DNA of 64,000 bases from Saturnia japonica (lineage: Eukaryota; Arthropoda; Insecta; Lepidoptera; Saturniidae): positions 15,528,930 to 15,592,929 of the forward strand of contig CM065325.1 in the NCBI GenBank assembly GCA_033032175.1. Reading direction: 5' to 3'. Each line of letters starts with the position of its first letter. The stretch's first letter is position 1. The notes under the pieces are model-generated. The model ran no database searches and had not been told where the DNA came from. It saw only the letters and a list, made by a program, of their open reading frames with translations. A program made the position numbers and the translations under genes. Positions 24,961-37,689 of the stretch are shown piece by piece.

Positions 24961-25868
24961 ACTACTAAAGCATACGGGACGTTCTAACTAACTCTTTAGA
25001 AGTAGTAAACGGTAATAGTCCTAGATTAATTTCCAGTCCTGCTGCAGAATCACTTAAAATTAGATGACTACTCTCTCTACACAATAAAAAAAATGTCATT
25101 TAGCGTACTCCAAAAAGTAAAAAATTAATATAGAAAGAATATTAGTAGATAAAAAATACTGTCGAAGTCGCGGTCTTTACCAAGGGTCCAATAAATAAAG
25201 ATGACATAAGCAAAATCATACAATCGAATGATAAATTCTGTCATCAGTTATTTTGACACGCCTATCAATCTATATGGAGATTATAATATTATTATTTTTT
25301 GCAGTAATAAAAAATTACCTAACTGTAATTGTCTGGTCATTACGAAATCTTCTATAGGGTCAGATCTTAAGTGAAGAGGTAGCGGCGTTGGAATAAGTTA
25401 CAGTGCGATAAGTTATAAATTATTTAAAAAAAAAAAATCATTATATTAAGTCTTCATTGTGTGTATCCAATGCATTTGTATGTTTTGCATTGTTAATCTG
25501 CTTCAAAATTAGGCTCACAATTAAAGATTCCATCGCTCATTTATAGTTTTGGGAAACCATCAGCACTAAACCTAAAATTTACAAAGTTACTGTGTACTAA
25601 TTAATATTGCTTGGCGTTTATATTGAAAAATTTCTTGATTGATTGACTTCGCTATGTATGAAACAGCCAAATAATGCACATTGCGAAAACTTAATTTAAA
25701 ATGAATATAGTTATTTCGTTTTTACTATTTTATTAGCACTGTATTAAAATTAATATTGTATGTGTATTTTATGCCAATTGTTATTTTAATTTTCTCAAAG
25801 TACTAACACAGGTTTTTCTTAGTGGTACAAATAAGTCCAATTTCTTAAAACCTATTTTTGTTACAAAA
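24961..25868. other. No gene seen
   Basis: AT-rich, no recognised content. Confidence 0.5.
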
Positions 25869-26460
25869 CCAGCTGTGCCTCACGATTTCACCCGAGTGAA
25901 TTTTATTAAACAAACACCGTGCCGCCTACGTATCCATGTAGTCTATCATAATTGTTCTTCCCGTAAGTACAAATTATTTTAATTTTTCATTATCTCCTAA
26001 TCTATATGTCCAAATAGCATACTCTACAGAACAAAATTTAACTTTTGTTTGTAGGGATTAATATGCCATGTCTAAAAATAATCCGTGTAAATCACTTTTT
26101 AATTTTCAACAAATCTTTGTCACAAAATACCTTATCGTGGCTTATGTATAAGAGATAGGGGCATATGCTATCGCTGACTTTTTTAGATATACTAAAGACC
26201 AAAATTAATGTAAAACATTGTATTTCCGTATTATTAACGATTACGCCAGCGCACGCGGTTAAAACAGTTTGGGAGGGCCTCGACTTCCGATATTCGTAAC
26301 ACAAATAAGTATTTAAGACTATTTGAAAGCTGTAGCCTAATCTTAAATAGTCTATATTATTCTTCGAGTGTATTCCTCTGAATTTGACTTGCAGTTCCAG
26401 AGATTATCGTGTATAAACAAACAAACAAATAACTTTTCCGCTTTACTAAATTAGTATAGA
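25869..26460 (-). mobile_element. Helitron-like element, family F (copy F1)
   Basis: The minus strand starts TCTATACTAATTTAGTAAAGCGG (plus end 26459-26460, flanking T at 26461). It ends at 25869 with '...gaggcacagCTGG', a one-base variant of CTAG. The interior ('gtacttacgggaagaac', 'catatgcccctatct', 'ccgcgtgcgctgg') matches F2 at 38536-39070 in the opposite orientation. Noncoding. Confidence 0.65.
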
Positions 26461-27414
26461 TTTTCGTATATGAAACGAAAGCTTTAATTAAATTTAAATA
26501 TACGCATTATAAAAATTATTTTATTGGTAGAAAGCTCTATTATTTTTCTAAAGATTTAAAGTGAATGAAATCGTGGACGGTTGATAGGTCTATATCCAAC
26601 AGGAATTAATCGCTTCTCTTGTGCTAATATAACAGATATACTAAATGGAAACAGGTTAGGAGAGGCAGTACGACACCCGCAATTTGGTGTGGGCGACGCG
26701 ACGGCCGTGATGAATGACTTTCCGACAATATTACGGTGTGAACTCGTGTGTGGTGGGATTAACAGTACAATTATGATGTATATCGTTAAATTTATAATAG
26801 GGCATTATTGTTTTATATTAACCGGTGATTTGAATGGATGAGCTTTATTTTTGGTGGTAGAAAACTATGTACTCGCTATGTAGCTTTCCCGTGGGAATTG
26901 GTTTGTTTAGTTTAGAAAATCAAGAGAAATAGGAGCGTTGAATTATATAATATAGGTCAAATATGTAGTCAAGATGTATGGTTCGATAAATGTTCCCGAC
27001 TGGATAGCGTATACACTATACAATATGGTCAATTTTTAATTATTTGCTTTTGCCGTCATATGAAAACAGTCACCGATGATGGATCTCTCTCAATGCAGTT
27101 CAATGAAAACATCTACAGATGCGCTTCATTATGATTATCATATTTATTTTTATGTATCAATATCAATAGACTTTAAACGCTCATGCCAATGGCGATTAGA
27201 ACGTAGTTTTTGTACTCTTTTATCGATTATTTAATTATGCTTTGTTCATATTCTATAGTAAAATGGTATAATAGAAGATTCAGCCAATTATTTCAATTCG
27301 TTAATTTTATTGATTATATGGTCAGAATGAAATCGGACACACCGACATCTTCTGATCTGTGTCCTTCCTAATGCCAATTGACTGACGATGCTGTAGCGTC
27401 ATACGACGTCACTG
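26461..27414. other. No assigned gene
   Basis: The open frame 26581-26841 (86 codons, moderately GC-rich, includes 'GVGDATAVMNDF') is unassigned. I see no domain and no clear splice partner. Confidence 0.45.
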
Positions 27415-27655
27415 TTGGACGGACACCGCTGTCACCCCTTACCAACATTATTGAGATCGGATCGCTCGAGTGCGTTTGACGACAATATATTACTTCGAAA
27501 TACGCTGACCGATTGTCTCGCGGTTGAACAACCGCGCTGCTCCGTGTGCGAAGAACATTTAGTGAGGTGGAATACGCTTGTATGCAGCGTTGGGATTGCT
27601 GACGTATTTAAGCTCCAGGCTGGATTGGGAGAGGAAGCAGTTTCGGAAGTTCAAG
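27415..27655 (+). other. Unassigned GC-rich open frame ending at a splice-donor-like site
   Basis: Eighty codons starting MDGHRCHPLPTL and containing CSVCEEHLV lie in a stretch distinctly more GC-rich than its neighbours. The frame meets a donor-like AAG|GTTAGT at 27655/27656 with one leftover base (phase 1). No domain or signal peptide is recognised. It could be an untranslated or coding 5' exon of some gene, a piece of an unrecognised repeat, or chance. Confidence 0.3.
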
Positions 27656-27660
27656 GTTAG

Positions 27661-28538
27661 TGGATGATGTTCCTTCCCATATATTCAATTGGATGTAACA
27701 ACTGAAATAGTTGTCTGTCGTTCATTGCTCACTGAGCTATATTATCGAAACCCGCACCAGATTAGGAGGCAGGCAACTTAATTTAAAACCGCCGCTCCAT
27801 GTGGTATGTGAGGGAAGAATAGGGAAGACCGCAAAATTAACTTCTCGCTTATACAATAGAGAAAGCACATTGTAGGCATTCTAAACAATCAAGCATACAT
27901 TATCGTAAATAAATAAGATAAACGAAAATAGAAAAGGAATCGAAAAGGAATCAAAGAACGTTGCGTTAAAAACCGTTTTCATTAGAAAGTAAATACGGCT
28001 TGTTATACAAACGCTTTATGAACGAATATTCAGTCAGTCAGTCAGGTTGAAAGATTTGTAAAATTTTAGGACAGTTAGTAAACAGTTTTTGTAAAACTTC
28101 TTGAATGTTGTTGTTGTTGGAGTATCTGCATGCTATGGGATATTAGGATAATGAACTCTATTATACCCTATTGGTATCATATATAATTGTTTTGTGTTAT
28201 CTTAAAAGATACGAACCAAAGTAAAGTAAAATAGTTCAAATAAATTAAATTACAGAAAAAAGAAACACTCTAAAGAAGAGACCAACTGAACTCGTAAAAA
28301 ATCTTGTTGAAACTTCGTTAAAGTAATTTACACTTGTTAGCTATTCGGATAGAGTTGAAACTTTGAGCGCTTTTAAATTATATATTTAACTTTTGTTTTA
28401 ATCTATGATCTCAAACGAATATCGTTATGACTTTAAGTTCAAAGCAAAGATTTTTTATTGTATTGAAATCCTGTTGTTTACTTAATTAGTTGTCCATCAT
28501 TCAATCTTATACAACAATCAGTATCTTTACTTCATATA
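27661..28538. other. No gene seen
   Basis: AT-rich flank of the mariner insertion. The target TA lies at 28537-28538. Confidence 0.5.
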
Positions 28539-29772
28539 TTAGGTCCTTGCATATGAAATTAGCGTTTTGTCCACATTCCAAATTCATGTTTATAAATTAA
28601 TTTAGCTGATACATTTGAGTTTTGGAAACAGTCATTTGTTTTTTCCTCATTATTTTTTTCGTTGGCGTCACTTATTACCGCACAATGGAAAACATGAAAT
28701 ATCGGTATATTTACAAGTACGAGTTCTACCGTGGCACCAGTGCTGCGGAAACAGCTCGAAGGATTAAAAATGTGTACGGCGCTGGTGTCGCAAAAAAAGC
28801 ACGGTACGTTTTTGGTGTCAACGTTTTCGTTCTGGAAATTTCGACCTTCAGAAGCAACCCCGTGGACAGCCGGAAACCAAAGTAGAAAATGAATAATTAA
28901 AGGCTATTGTGGAGGGGGATCCATCACAAAGCACTTCAGAGATAGCTGCAGGCTTCGGGGTAAGTGATAAAACTATTAATCCACTTGAAGCAAATCGGGA
29001 TGTAAAAAAAAACTTGAACGATGGGTACTTCATGAATAGAGTGAATTGAACTTGCAAACACGCGTCGACTGCTGTGTTACTTTGCTCAACCGACACAATA
29101 ATGAAGGGATTTTAAATCGAATCATTACTTGTGATGAAAAGTGGATACTGTACGATAATCGGAAGCGCTCCTTGCAATGGCTGAACCCTGGAAACCCAGC
29201 CAAATCCTGCCCTAAACGAAAATTGACTCAGAAAAAGTTACTTGTGAGTGTTTGGTGGACTAGCGCCGGTGTCGTTCACCACAGATTTCTAAAATCTGGC
29301 CAAACGATTACGGCAGATATCTATTGTTAGCAACTAACTGCAAACCATGAAGGAAGAAATAGCTGCTAAACAACCGAGATTGGTAAATCGCTCTAGGCCA
29401 CTGCTGCTTTACGACAACGCAAGACCACACACTGCACAACAAACAACCACTAAGTTAGATGAGCTACAATTGGAATGTCTGCGACATCCACCGTACTCCC
29501 CGGACCTCGCTCCAACAGATTACCATTTTTTCCGGAATTTGGACAACTTCTTGCAAGGAAAAAATTCAACTCCGATGCTGCTGTCCAAACCGCCTTCAAA
29601 GAGTTGATTGATTTTCCCCCTCATGGTTCTTTTAGTAAAAGAATCAATGGAGATAGCAAAAGTGCATAGATAACAACGGTGCATACTTTGATTAATTAAA
29701 TATATTTTACAAAAAAACATTGACTTTAAATTCCTCCCGTACAAAACACCAATTTCATGTGTAAGGACCTAA
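28539..29772 (+). mobile_element. Mariner transposon with both terminal inverted repeats
   Basis: The left end starts TTAGGTCCTTGCATATGAAA (28539-28569) and the right end is its imperfect reverse complement (29742-29772), with about 4 mismatches in 31. Both ends abut TA (28537-28538 and 29773-29774), the target duplication of the Tc1/mariner superfamily. At 1234 bp it is near the usual 1.3 kb. The internal transposase frame is broken, so the copy could move only if a related transposase acted in trans. Confidence 0.9.
28685..29669 (+). pseudogene. Mariner transposase (DD34D), broken by frameshifts and stops
   Basis: Cut-and-paste transposase relic. The N-terminal helix-turn-helix region reads YEFYRGTSAAETARRI from about 28724. 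The linker motif appears as WVLHE followed at once by a stop near 29040 (usual form WVPHEL). The catalytic aspartates are all present: CDEKW (GAT 29133-29135), YDNARPH (GAC 29413-29415) and APTDYHFF (GAT 29518-29520). The last two have exactly 34 residues between them, the mariner DD34D spacing. The reading frame changes at least three times (about 28800-29040, 29330-29346 and 29560-29590), and a stop lies at 29328-29330. It ends with SKSA and a stop at 29669. Not functional. Confidence 0.88.
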
Positions 29773-31239
29773 TATTTTCTATAAATCTTCCTAGACTGAT
29801 CTAATTTAATCGAAGGCCATTATTATTTATATGGCCAGGCTGAAATCCAGCGCCATGATAATTTGCTATAGCATGTGCTAAGCTGAGGGCCTATTCGAAT
29901 GCAGTATTTGCTTGGCAACGTTGCAATATTATAAATTATATTAGTAATACATAAATTTATTATAATCGCGTGTTTCAAATTATTTATTTATAAAAAAGCA
30001 CTGCTACAGAGAACAAACCGAAGTTATACTAATAAAATTTAAAAATAAGTATATCATGATAAAGTTGGCACTTCGATTATAGCAACACAAAATATTTTCT
30101 TAATAAATTGGTATAAAGCAGTAACACAATAATAATTTTGCACTTATGTAATGTGCTTTCTTTCTTTCCAACTTGTAAATCTGTTGTAGTTACAAAAAGC
30201 ATTGATTGCCTAACAAGTGTTTTAAATTTTTAGAGCATTTTATTTTGTTTCTGCACAATGATCGCTCAAAAAACTTGCGCTATGAAGTTATTGGCTGGTT
30301 CGAATTTGATATTTTGCGGTTTGTATGTACAATACTAACTCCAGTTTAGTGACGTCATTCTGCCTAAACGACCTTTAAGGGAATGTTGTATTTTGTGACC
30401 TTCACATTAAAATCCTTTCTAGTTTTATATTTAAATCACAAGTTTAATCAAATTATTGATATCTCTTTAAGTGATTCGAAAATTGGATTACAATCAGAAA
30501 CTCAGACAGTTTAGTTGTAAATTTCAAATGGAACAAAATTAAAGCGTCTGCAAACTTTTTACCTAACTATATCAGAATAACAGATTGGTTCGATTTATCT
30601 GTATTCTATTTTTTTTTTCGTCTGATAATCAAATTCTACTGATCAGAATCAATTTGTTCGTCTTCTAGTTTAGAGTTTTGGGTATGAGCTTTACCTTTCA
30701 GTTCTTTTTCAAATATTTAAATAAGTTTACCGTCTACGTAGACCGATAAATTCTACTATGATTGACACATCTTCGTCTTCTAAAATTTCATTACCAGTAG
30801 GCAATGGTTTTATAATACAAGAATTGGATTAATTATTATCTGTATCTTGGAAATATTGCTCCAGAGATTTTATTACTACAGATTATTTAAGACTTTACTG
30901 AGGTACAAAGTTATCCATAAAATAGTATTTTTATAGACTGTGTCTAATGGTAAACACAATACAACCCAAAACTAGTGGCAACCAAACGAGACGTCAACAA
31001 ACCATTGCCAATCGCCGACGGTGTGCCTAATTAAATGCCGCTTTATGTTTCGCTTTACGAATCCGATGTCATATGAAAGAGTAAATATACTGTCTGGAAG
31101 GCAACACCACTGACAGCTTCAAGGTTCGGCAAAAAATATGACAGTGCGAAGTATTTTTTTTCATGCACAATGACAGTTACTTATATAAGTGATATGAAAC
31201 TCATGGGATTGTTTACGTATACGCTCTTTGCATTATTAC
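29773..31239. other. No gene seen
   Basis: AT-rich DNA, no recognised coding or repeat termini. Confidence 0.5.
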
Positions 31240-31470
31240 TCGATCCTTATTAAGCAAACTGCATATTATATCACTACTACTATATAATGGTATGTTATGT
31301 AGTATAATGAATAAGTAATGTGTAATGTAATGATTTGAGATGTTATTATGAGTAAGTATAATATGGTAACTCGTATGTAAGGTTCCCAAGACAAAGGCAT
31401 GCCTAGTTTGGGGCCATTGTTAAAATTTAAGTTGTAAATTTAAGTTGTAATAAATAAATAAATAAAAAAT
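31240..31470 (+). repeat. Probable LINE 3' tail ending in (TAAA)n
   Basis: 'ggttcccaagacaaaggcatgcctag' is followed by a tandem duplication of 'aaatttaagttgt' and a (TAAA)n run near 31450-31468, a tail typical of insect LINEs. No coding part remains. Confidence 0.45.
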
Positions 31471-34400
31471 AGAGGGTATAAAAAATTGATAACTCATTTC
31501 ACAGTTTTTGTGTTATTCGCAGCAGTAAAACACATTTAAATAATCATTGTGATATACCACTTTATCGTGTAACTATGTGCGACTTTTTGTAGAGAGAGAA
31601 GGTTCTGAATCGGGTGTTTTTCTTTCATAACAAAGCCATTCTTCATTTAACACCTTTGTCACTCGCAACTGAAAGAAATATACAAAGAGATTCATGTAAA
31701 TCGCATTCATGACTATTTTTACCTATGATATGGCAAGTATAGGCCAATATAGTTTTTTAATCGAAGTTTTTATTCAGATGGAACTCTAAACTAGACCGAA
31801 ATTATTAGGTACATATTCATCGTATATTTGGATTATAATAAAAACATACATGTTGTTCTGTTGCATATTTAAATTCATCTAAGTGCAGTTTCACCAAACA
31901 ATATACATTTGTTTGACCTTCTCGTATCTACAAAGTACACTATAGCTTTAGATTTTAGTACTTTAGCCAAAAATTATTACGTTCAATATTATACTAAATG
32001 CTTTCTTACATTGTTAATTAATTAGTTTAGTTGAGGTTGCCTTGTTGAAGCGGAATTATTGATAACTGATATCAGTTCTAGTAAAGATGTTCTATGCTCA
32101 ATAAAATAACATTTCATAGGAAATTCTGTGTTAATAATTAATTGGAAATAGGTATTACATAATATTAATAGTTCAGCTTTGATTACAATTTATTTCTAAT
32201 AAACATCCCCTTAGTGTTCAGTTTCTTGGCATAAACCAAACGGTAACAAGGTTATGAAAGCCTCTAGGTAACTGGGTATATACTGAACTCTGAATGGTAA
32301 GGTGTATCTCAGTAGAGTGTACCGTGAGTATCTTTCATTACTCTGGGTCGTTTTTGTATGTTTATTGGTACAATTGTTAATTGTGGATTTATTAGATCAA
32401 CAAAATTACCCTGTATTCGTTTTCTAAATTAGTAGTAATATGATTATAAGTGAACAAATGTAGAGAAACTCCCAATGAAATTCATATTTTCTAATGTTTC
32501 TTCATAAGCTCAGTAAACCCGATGGCAAGTAATGTAGAGTTCAAGAAGACAGGGTCAGAAAGATGGGGACCCACGAAAGTTGTTGTTGCTATACCGGTCT
32601 ACGCAGATGTGATGCAGAGAAACGAATTTATCTTGTACAAGGTGCTCTTAACATAGACGGACACAAGTCCTCTCTTTATATCTTGCTACTTCTATATTTA
32701 TTTATTGGAATATACATGTTCAAGCTGGCTTGGATTCCTCTAAATGTTATTCTACACCTATTAAAATCCTTCAATCAGTTTCTAATAACTCGACAAACGA
32801 TATTTGAGTACGTCCTGAGCAATGGCTGGCTGATGAAATGGCAAATCTGGCTAATCTATAAACAATTTATAATCACAGATATTATTCATATAATAATTCC
32901 GTTAGCAAAATCTATTTTAAAAATCACATAACAATTTTGGCAATAAACGCAATAATTACCAAGTTTCCAAACATTGAAATCGCTGAATCTTAACAAATTA
33001 TTCCATATAAAGTCCTGATTCTAAAAAGCAATACCAGATGTTTCGATAATCAATATTAGATTAAATGAAGAAAGTGCTATTTTCTATATCGGAGACTTGA
33101 CATTGTAATTATTTACAGAAAAGCTCGATTATCTAGTACGCATGTGAACCTCTTTCCACAGTTACTTGACATTCATTTTCTCTATCATTTCCCAGACGTA
33201 GATGCAGGTATAGGTAATTTATTTCTCCTACACTATTGATATAGACACATATTCCAGAAGATATGTTGTTTACTAACAAATTAACGTTAATGCTTTACAA
33301 ATGGCGACAAAAGTTAGTAAAGCCAACAATAAAAGGTCGAGATAAACCCACGGTTCTGTTAAAAAGTCGGGTCGAACATACTTGACCTGCAGTTTAATAT
33401 AATCCAATCTCGGGCCTTAATTGGATAAAGAAATCTTCATAATGACATAATAGACTAACGACGCAATAATTTAGATAGTATACGAAATCCATTTGAATTT
33501 ATCTTGTTAAATAGGAGACATTTTTGTCTTTTCTTTTTAAACTTATGTCAAAGACACTAACGTAGTGTTTTAAGATAACACAAGGCCTTTATTTGGACAG
33601 TATGTATTTTTTCCACAATTTAGCACATTTTTCTGTTACTTTGATAGGCATTACCACATAATTGTTTAAAAACTTCTTTATTATAACTTCCTATATCGTT
33701 TTCGATCAGCTACTATGCCCCAGTTTTATCCTTGTTGGTACGTTGCATGGACCATCTTGCCTTAGTTTCAGGTAAAATTGTAACTAGCTTTCGCCACAAT
33801 AAAAAGGAATTGTGTACCTATGTTCACAAATAAGAAACTATACTTTTTGGCGTAACATGCATGCCAATAATACCATTAAATTAGCCATCAATTTGTTGGA
33901 TAGGGGATACCTCAAGGATGGTCAATTTTAATTTCATGGTCACAGGACCTTTATTTTGTACTGTTTTTTTTTTATTTGCGTAAAAGTTTGGATAACTAAA
34001 AGGTCACCAAAATGAATTTACATTATTATTTTTGTCAGCTAGCGTCATCATGTCGTACTTTCGTCACATGATGAATGGGCAATTTTTAATTTTAGCCTAT
34101 AGGTACTAAGCCTGCCAAAAGAAGTGAAACGTCAAACATTATCGATAGTCTAGATCATCGACAAGGCTACATTTTAAACGTTATAACAAAAATTTGTTCA
34201 ATTAATTCCTCTCTATCAATTCCAAGTTGTTCGATCAGAATACAATAGACATTTCTAATTACGACTATTTTAAGATTCACCCCGAGGTCTCCGACTGGGT
34301 AACTCGATTTATGAGAAGTTAAGACCGGGGGGGCTAGAAAGTTACCGGCCCTGGGTACATTTCAGCAAATTCACTCGCAGATTACAATATTCAAATATAC

Positions 34401-35103
34401 AAAAAAAACTTACGAATTTTTCTATTTACATAATATAAATTTTATTCGAGTTGCGTTTTAACCTAATTTATGGGGAACTGAAAGGTTTTAAGAAATAATA
34501 ATTGTCTTTGGTTCTTTAGCGAGCCAGGATCATCGATATTAAAGAAATAATTTATTTACAACATAATTCTATGTTGTAATTTTATTGAGGACTTAGTGAA
34601 AGTAATACCAAATAATATTCTTTTGTTAGCCGGGTCAACTAGCGATTAACCGCCCACGTACGGTTCTGGGATAAACGTAAATACTCTTGATATATAATTT
34701 TAAATTAGGCAACATGCACGAAGGTTAAGTATAAAACGTTTTGAAATTGAAATTCATCTCTTATCTAGTAATTTGGGAATACAATAATATCCGGGAATCG
34801 TTATAATATTCGTTATTACACCCTTAAAATTATTATAATAATATTTTTTTTTTATTAAAATAAATATATGCCACAAAAGTGCGGCATTATATTCATGTGA
34901 TCGCGCGTGACGTCATCGTTGAATAAAGAAAACTAAGGTATTAATAATGTACAATGTTGAGTTTAGTACAATTTCAGTTATGAATGATATGAAATTTTTA
35001 CAGCACCTTTATAATTTTAAAGTCACTATTTCCACAATTTCTAATAATATTACAGTAATTTATCAAAAAATAACCTAATAATAATAACAGTCAATTATGT
35101 GTA
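31471..35103. other. 3.6 kb without a recognised gene
   Basis: The open frame 32563-32931 (122 codons) is the longest here. It is hydrophobic in the middle ('LYILLLLYLFIGIYMFKLAW') but has no family signature, and the DNA composition matches its AT-rich surroundings. I do not call it a gene. Confidence 0.5.
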
Positions 35104-36104
35104 TCTATATATTAATACGTGAAGAGAAAACTTCGGACCCCTTTCAAGCATATTATTACCTGCAAAATTTATATGGAGAAGGAGTGCAGGAAGCTAAAAT
35201 TTATCTATAATATAATATCTGTTACTAATATATTAAATAAAATAAATTAATACTGCGAATCCTAACTCGACTACTGCCATTGAACTTAGAACCTCCAAAA
35301 TTTTGACTTTGTCACTCAATGAAAAGTGCCAGCAAGTGATGATCAATTATAATAATAATAAATTTATTTATTTGACCTCGCATTTAGCGTCTTATTTATA
35401 TACAATATTGTTTGTACACAAAATACGAACATAAATTTTATACAACATTAGGTAATAATAATAATTACATTTAATGTGAGGTCTGAAGTCAGAAGAAGGT
35501 ACAAATACCTGAACTACAGATTTCCAGACCCTCGTTCTCTAATTTTATCTATATTATTATCGTTTTATGCATAACAATTTTGAATGAGCATAGTTCATAT
35601 GAATCAAGAGATAATACATTTTCTGTATTACCGTATGAAAGTGTTAATAACCAATTGTAAACAGTACGTTTTGCTCTTTGTTTAGATAAATGATAAATTT
35701 GAAGAATAGGGTTAATCTGATTATATATATGATAGGTCATCATATAAAAACAGAAGAATTTATGTGAAATTTGTAGATGGATTGAAAGCGTCTCGCATAA
35801 ATGATGCTTACGCCTTTTATTGTAGTGATTGATAGGATCATACATTAATTGACAGAGCGTACTAAGAATAGTTTTTAGGATAAAATTATGTCATACAGTA
35901 AGGACTTTTGATATGCTATAAATTATAATTGATATGATATAAAACTGCTGTTTGAGCACGCTCTAATTTTATTAATGTAGTTTTAGTGGCCTCACACCAG
36001 GATGTGATGCAATATGCAATAATATTCATTGTTTAGGTTCAAACAGAAAATAGTCTATGGTTAGAAAATCGCAGGTCGAATTTCGATCTTTGGGCGATCG
36101 CTAG
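35104..36104 (+). mobile_element. Non-autonomous Helitron-like element, family B (copy B2), split by a LINE
   Basis: The 5' part (35104 to about 35336) begins TCTATATATTAATACGTGAAG after A. The 3' part resumes at about 36017 with 'aataatattcattgtttagg' and ends 'GGTCGAATTTCGATC' ... CTAG at 36101-36104 before T. Between them about 680 bp of LINE sequence is inserted. Without it the copy would be close to the usual 360 bp of the family. Confidence 0.75.
35337..36016 (-). pseudogene. 5'-truncated LINE inserted in Helitron B2
   Basis: The minus strand from 36016 reads YCITSWCEATKTTLIKLERAQ-like, the Y-x-I-x-x-W...K-L-E-x-x-Q block of LINE ORF2 C-termini. It continues after stops into 'KRRKHHLCETLSIHLQISHK' (frame 35845 to 35549). 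The 3' end lies at the left with a (TAA)n tail (about 35351-35363). The ORF is interrupted by stops and lacks the catalytic palm. It inserted after the Helitron and is therefore younger. Confidence 0.7.
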
Positions 36105-36482
36105 TTAATATTAATCAATGATATTACGTATTATGATTGACGTTTCCAATCACATGACTCTCAGACAAAAATTGTAGTTTTCCCAGGGCAAAAATAAATG
36201 AATGAACATTTATTTCCAGATTTGTATTGTTTCAGATGGTTTTAATCATAAAACACTTATGGATTGAATTAAACACTCTAATCTACTATTTACAGTGATA
36301 TATCTGACTTAGAAGCTTAGGTTGTAATGTAGATCCAGTTCGGTTCGATCTATTGATTACGTCTTAGTTTGTTGATTAAAGGTCATTTTCAATAATCTAT
36401 CTATCTTTTATTTCAGTTACTAAAGATAGACAAATATAATATAATCTTTTGTCACAACTTTTTTTATCAATAACCCATCAAT

Positions 36483-36760
36483 GGATAGTTTTTTTTTTTA
36501 ATCGTGGGGAAATCCTGCATTGAATCCGCCTCCCGAGCTGGGCCGCTCAAGGGAGGGGTATGTCGGACTCTTACCGACTAAAACCCCACGGTGTCCTTCT
36601 CGCACCTGTTGGCCGGTGAGCGGGAACTGCTTGCACATGCCATCCGCTCGGCTCAACCTCGGGGCCCCGTCACGGTCGGAGACAATCGGCACCTCCAACG
36701 AGCCTCGGAGGGCGCACGTACACCAGTGCGCCAAGGAAGCCGATATCTGTCTTAAGTTAA
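36483..36760. repeat. GC-rich interspersed repeat, class unknown
   Basis: A sharply GC-rich block: 'gggaaatcctgcattgaatccgcctcccgagctgggccgctcaagggagg' through 'ctcaacctcggggccccgtcacggtcgg'. It gives open frames on both strands (36520-36879 plus, 36498-36734 minus), neither with a protein domain. The sequence style is that of a dispersed lepidopteran retroelement piece that I have seen in other contexts, not of a host exon. Confidence 0.5.
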
Positions 36761-36879
36761 AGATACTTAGTACTTATTACAAATATATACTAATCGAGGA
36801 TAGTAAACTCAGATATGTTATAGAAAATGGCCGTAAATTATTAAAATCACTGAGATACAGTAAAGTTTACACGCACTAG

Positions 36880-37026
36880 AAGAGAAGGCACATCGTGGAC
36901 AGACCCCCCTCCCCACAAGGTGGTCTGATGACCTGGAAAACTCTGGATGTAAGCATCAGAGTTGGTCGTTGTGGTGATCTTTGGGAAGTCCTATCACTGG
37001 ATTTCTTTCACCCAAATAGATAGATA
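36880..37026 (+). pseudogene. LINE (RTE-like) 3' relic
   Basis: The plus-strand frame reads 'GQTPLPTRWSDDLENSG', then 'SW' and 'SLGSPI' with a stop inside. It resembles the RTE C-terminal signature (G-R-P-x-x-R-W-x-D-D-L ... W ... LGEAY). It ends in a (TAGA)n tail near 37016-37027. Related to the relic at 2100-2354. Confidence 0.55.
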
Positions 37027-37689
37027 AATCTTGTTAAATTAAATAACTTGGAATTTAATTTATTTTTATATTTATGGTGTCTAATTCACCGCAAATCGTG
37101 GGTAATATATTGTGTGGTACCTTGTATGCTGCTGCTGTAGGATTAAATTAATGATAATTATATGATTAATTCACATACATTCACTAAGTCATTATCACTT
37201 AGGTGTCTATATGAGCTGAACAAGGAACTAAGATAACAAAGTTACGCAGGCGCAAACTTTTCATATGTTTCAGATTAGAACAAGTTAAAGGTTTAAAGCT
37301 TTACTGACAGCTCAGCTGAGTTTTTTCTTCGGATAAACATTCTTTAAGCATAATCTCGTACTACACTGCTATTACGTTACGTCAGATCAACCGCTGGCGC
37401 GATCAATTTATAACTTATATCAATATACAATCTATAAATTTTATCTCTTTGGTAAAAATTAAAGACTTGATAACCTTTTAAAAGGCGTGATAAGATCAGT
37501 GATGATATGATCCGCCAAAGAAGTGAAACCATCCGATATACTAAAGGCCAGCAAGTTAAAACAGCTGTACTCTGGTTCAATCTGATGAACAGAATATTAT
37601 GTACCTTGTTTATTGACTTATTATTCTAAAAATTATGTGTGCTATGTTGTTACAGTCATCATATCCTAGTCTTTTCAGTTTTCCTTTTT
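37027..37689. other. No gene seen
   Basis: AT-rich; the minus frame 37377-37580 has no domain. Confidence 0.45.

Noticed and set aside
27415..27655. Signal-peptide exon for the receptor
   Set aside because: The phase fits, but the sequence is hydrophilic with no signal-like core; 43844-43889 is the better candidate.
32563..32931. 122-codon open frame with a hydrophobic middle
   Set aside because: No signature, low complexity, AT-rich composition like its flanks; a chance frame is the simpler reading.
36498..36879. Overlapping open frames on both strands in the GC-rich block
   Set aside because: Both follow from the low stop-codon density of GC-rich repeat DNA; no domain on either strand.
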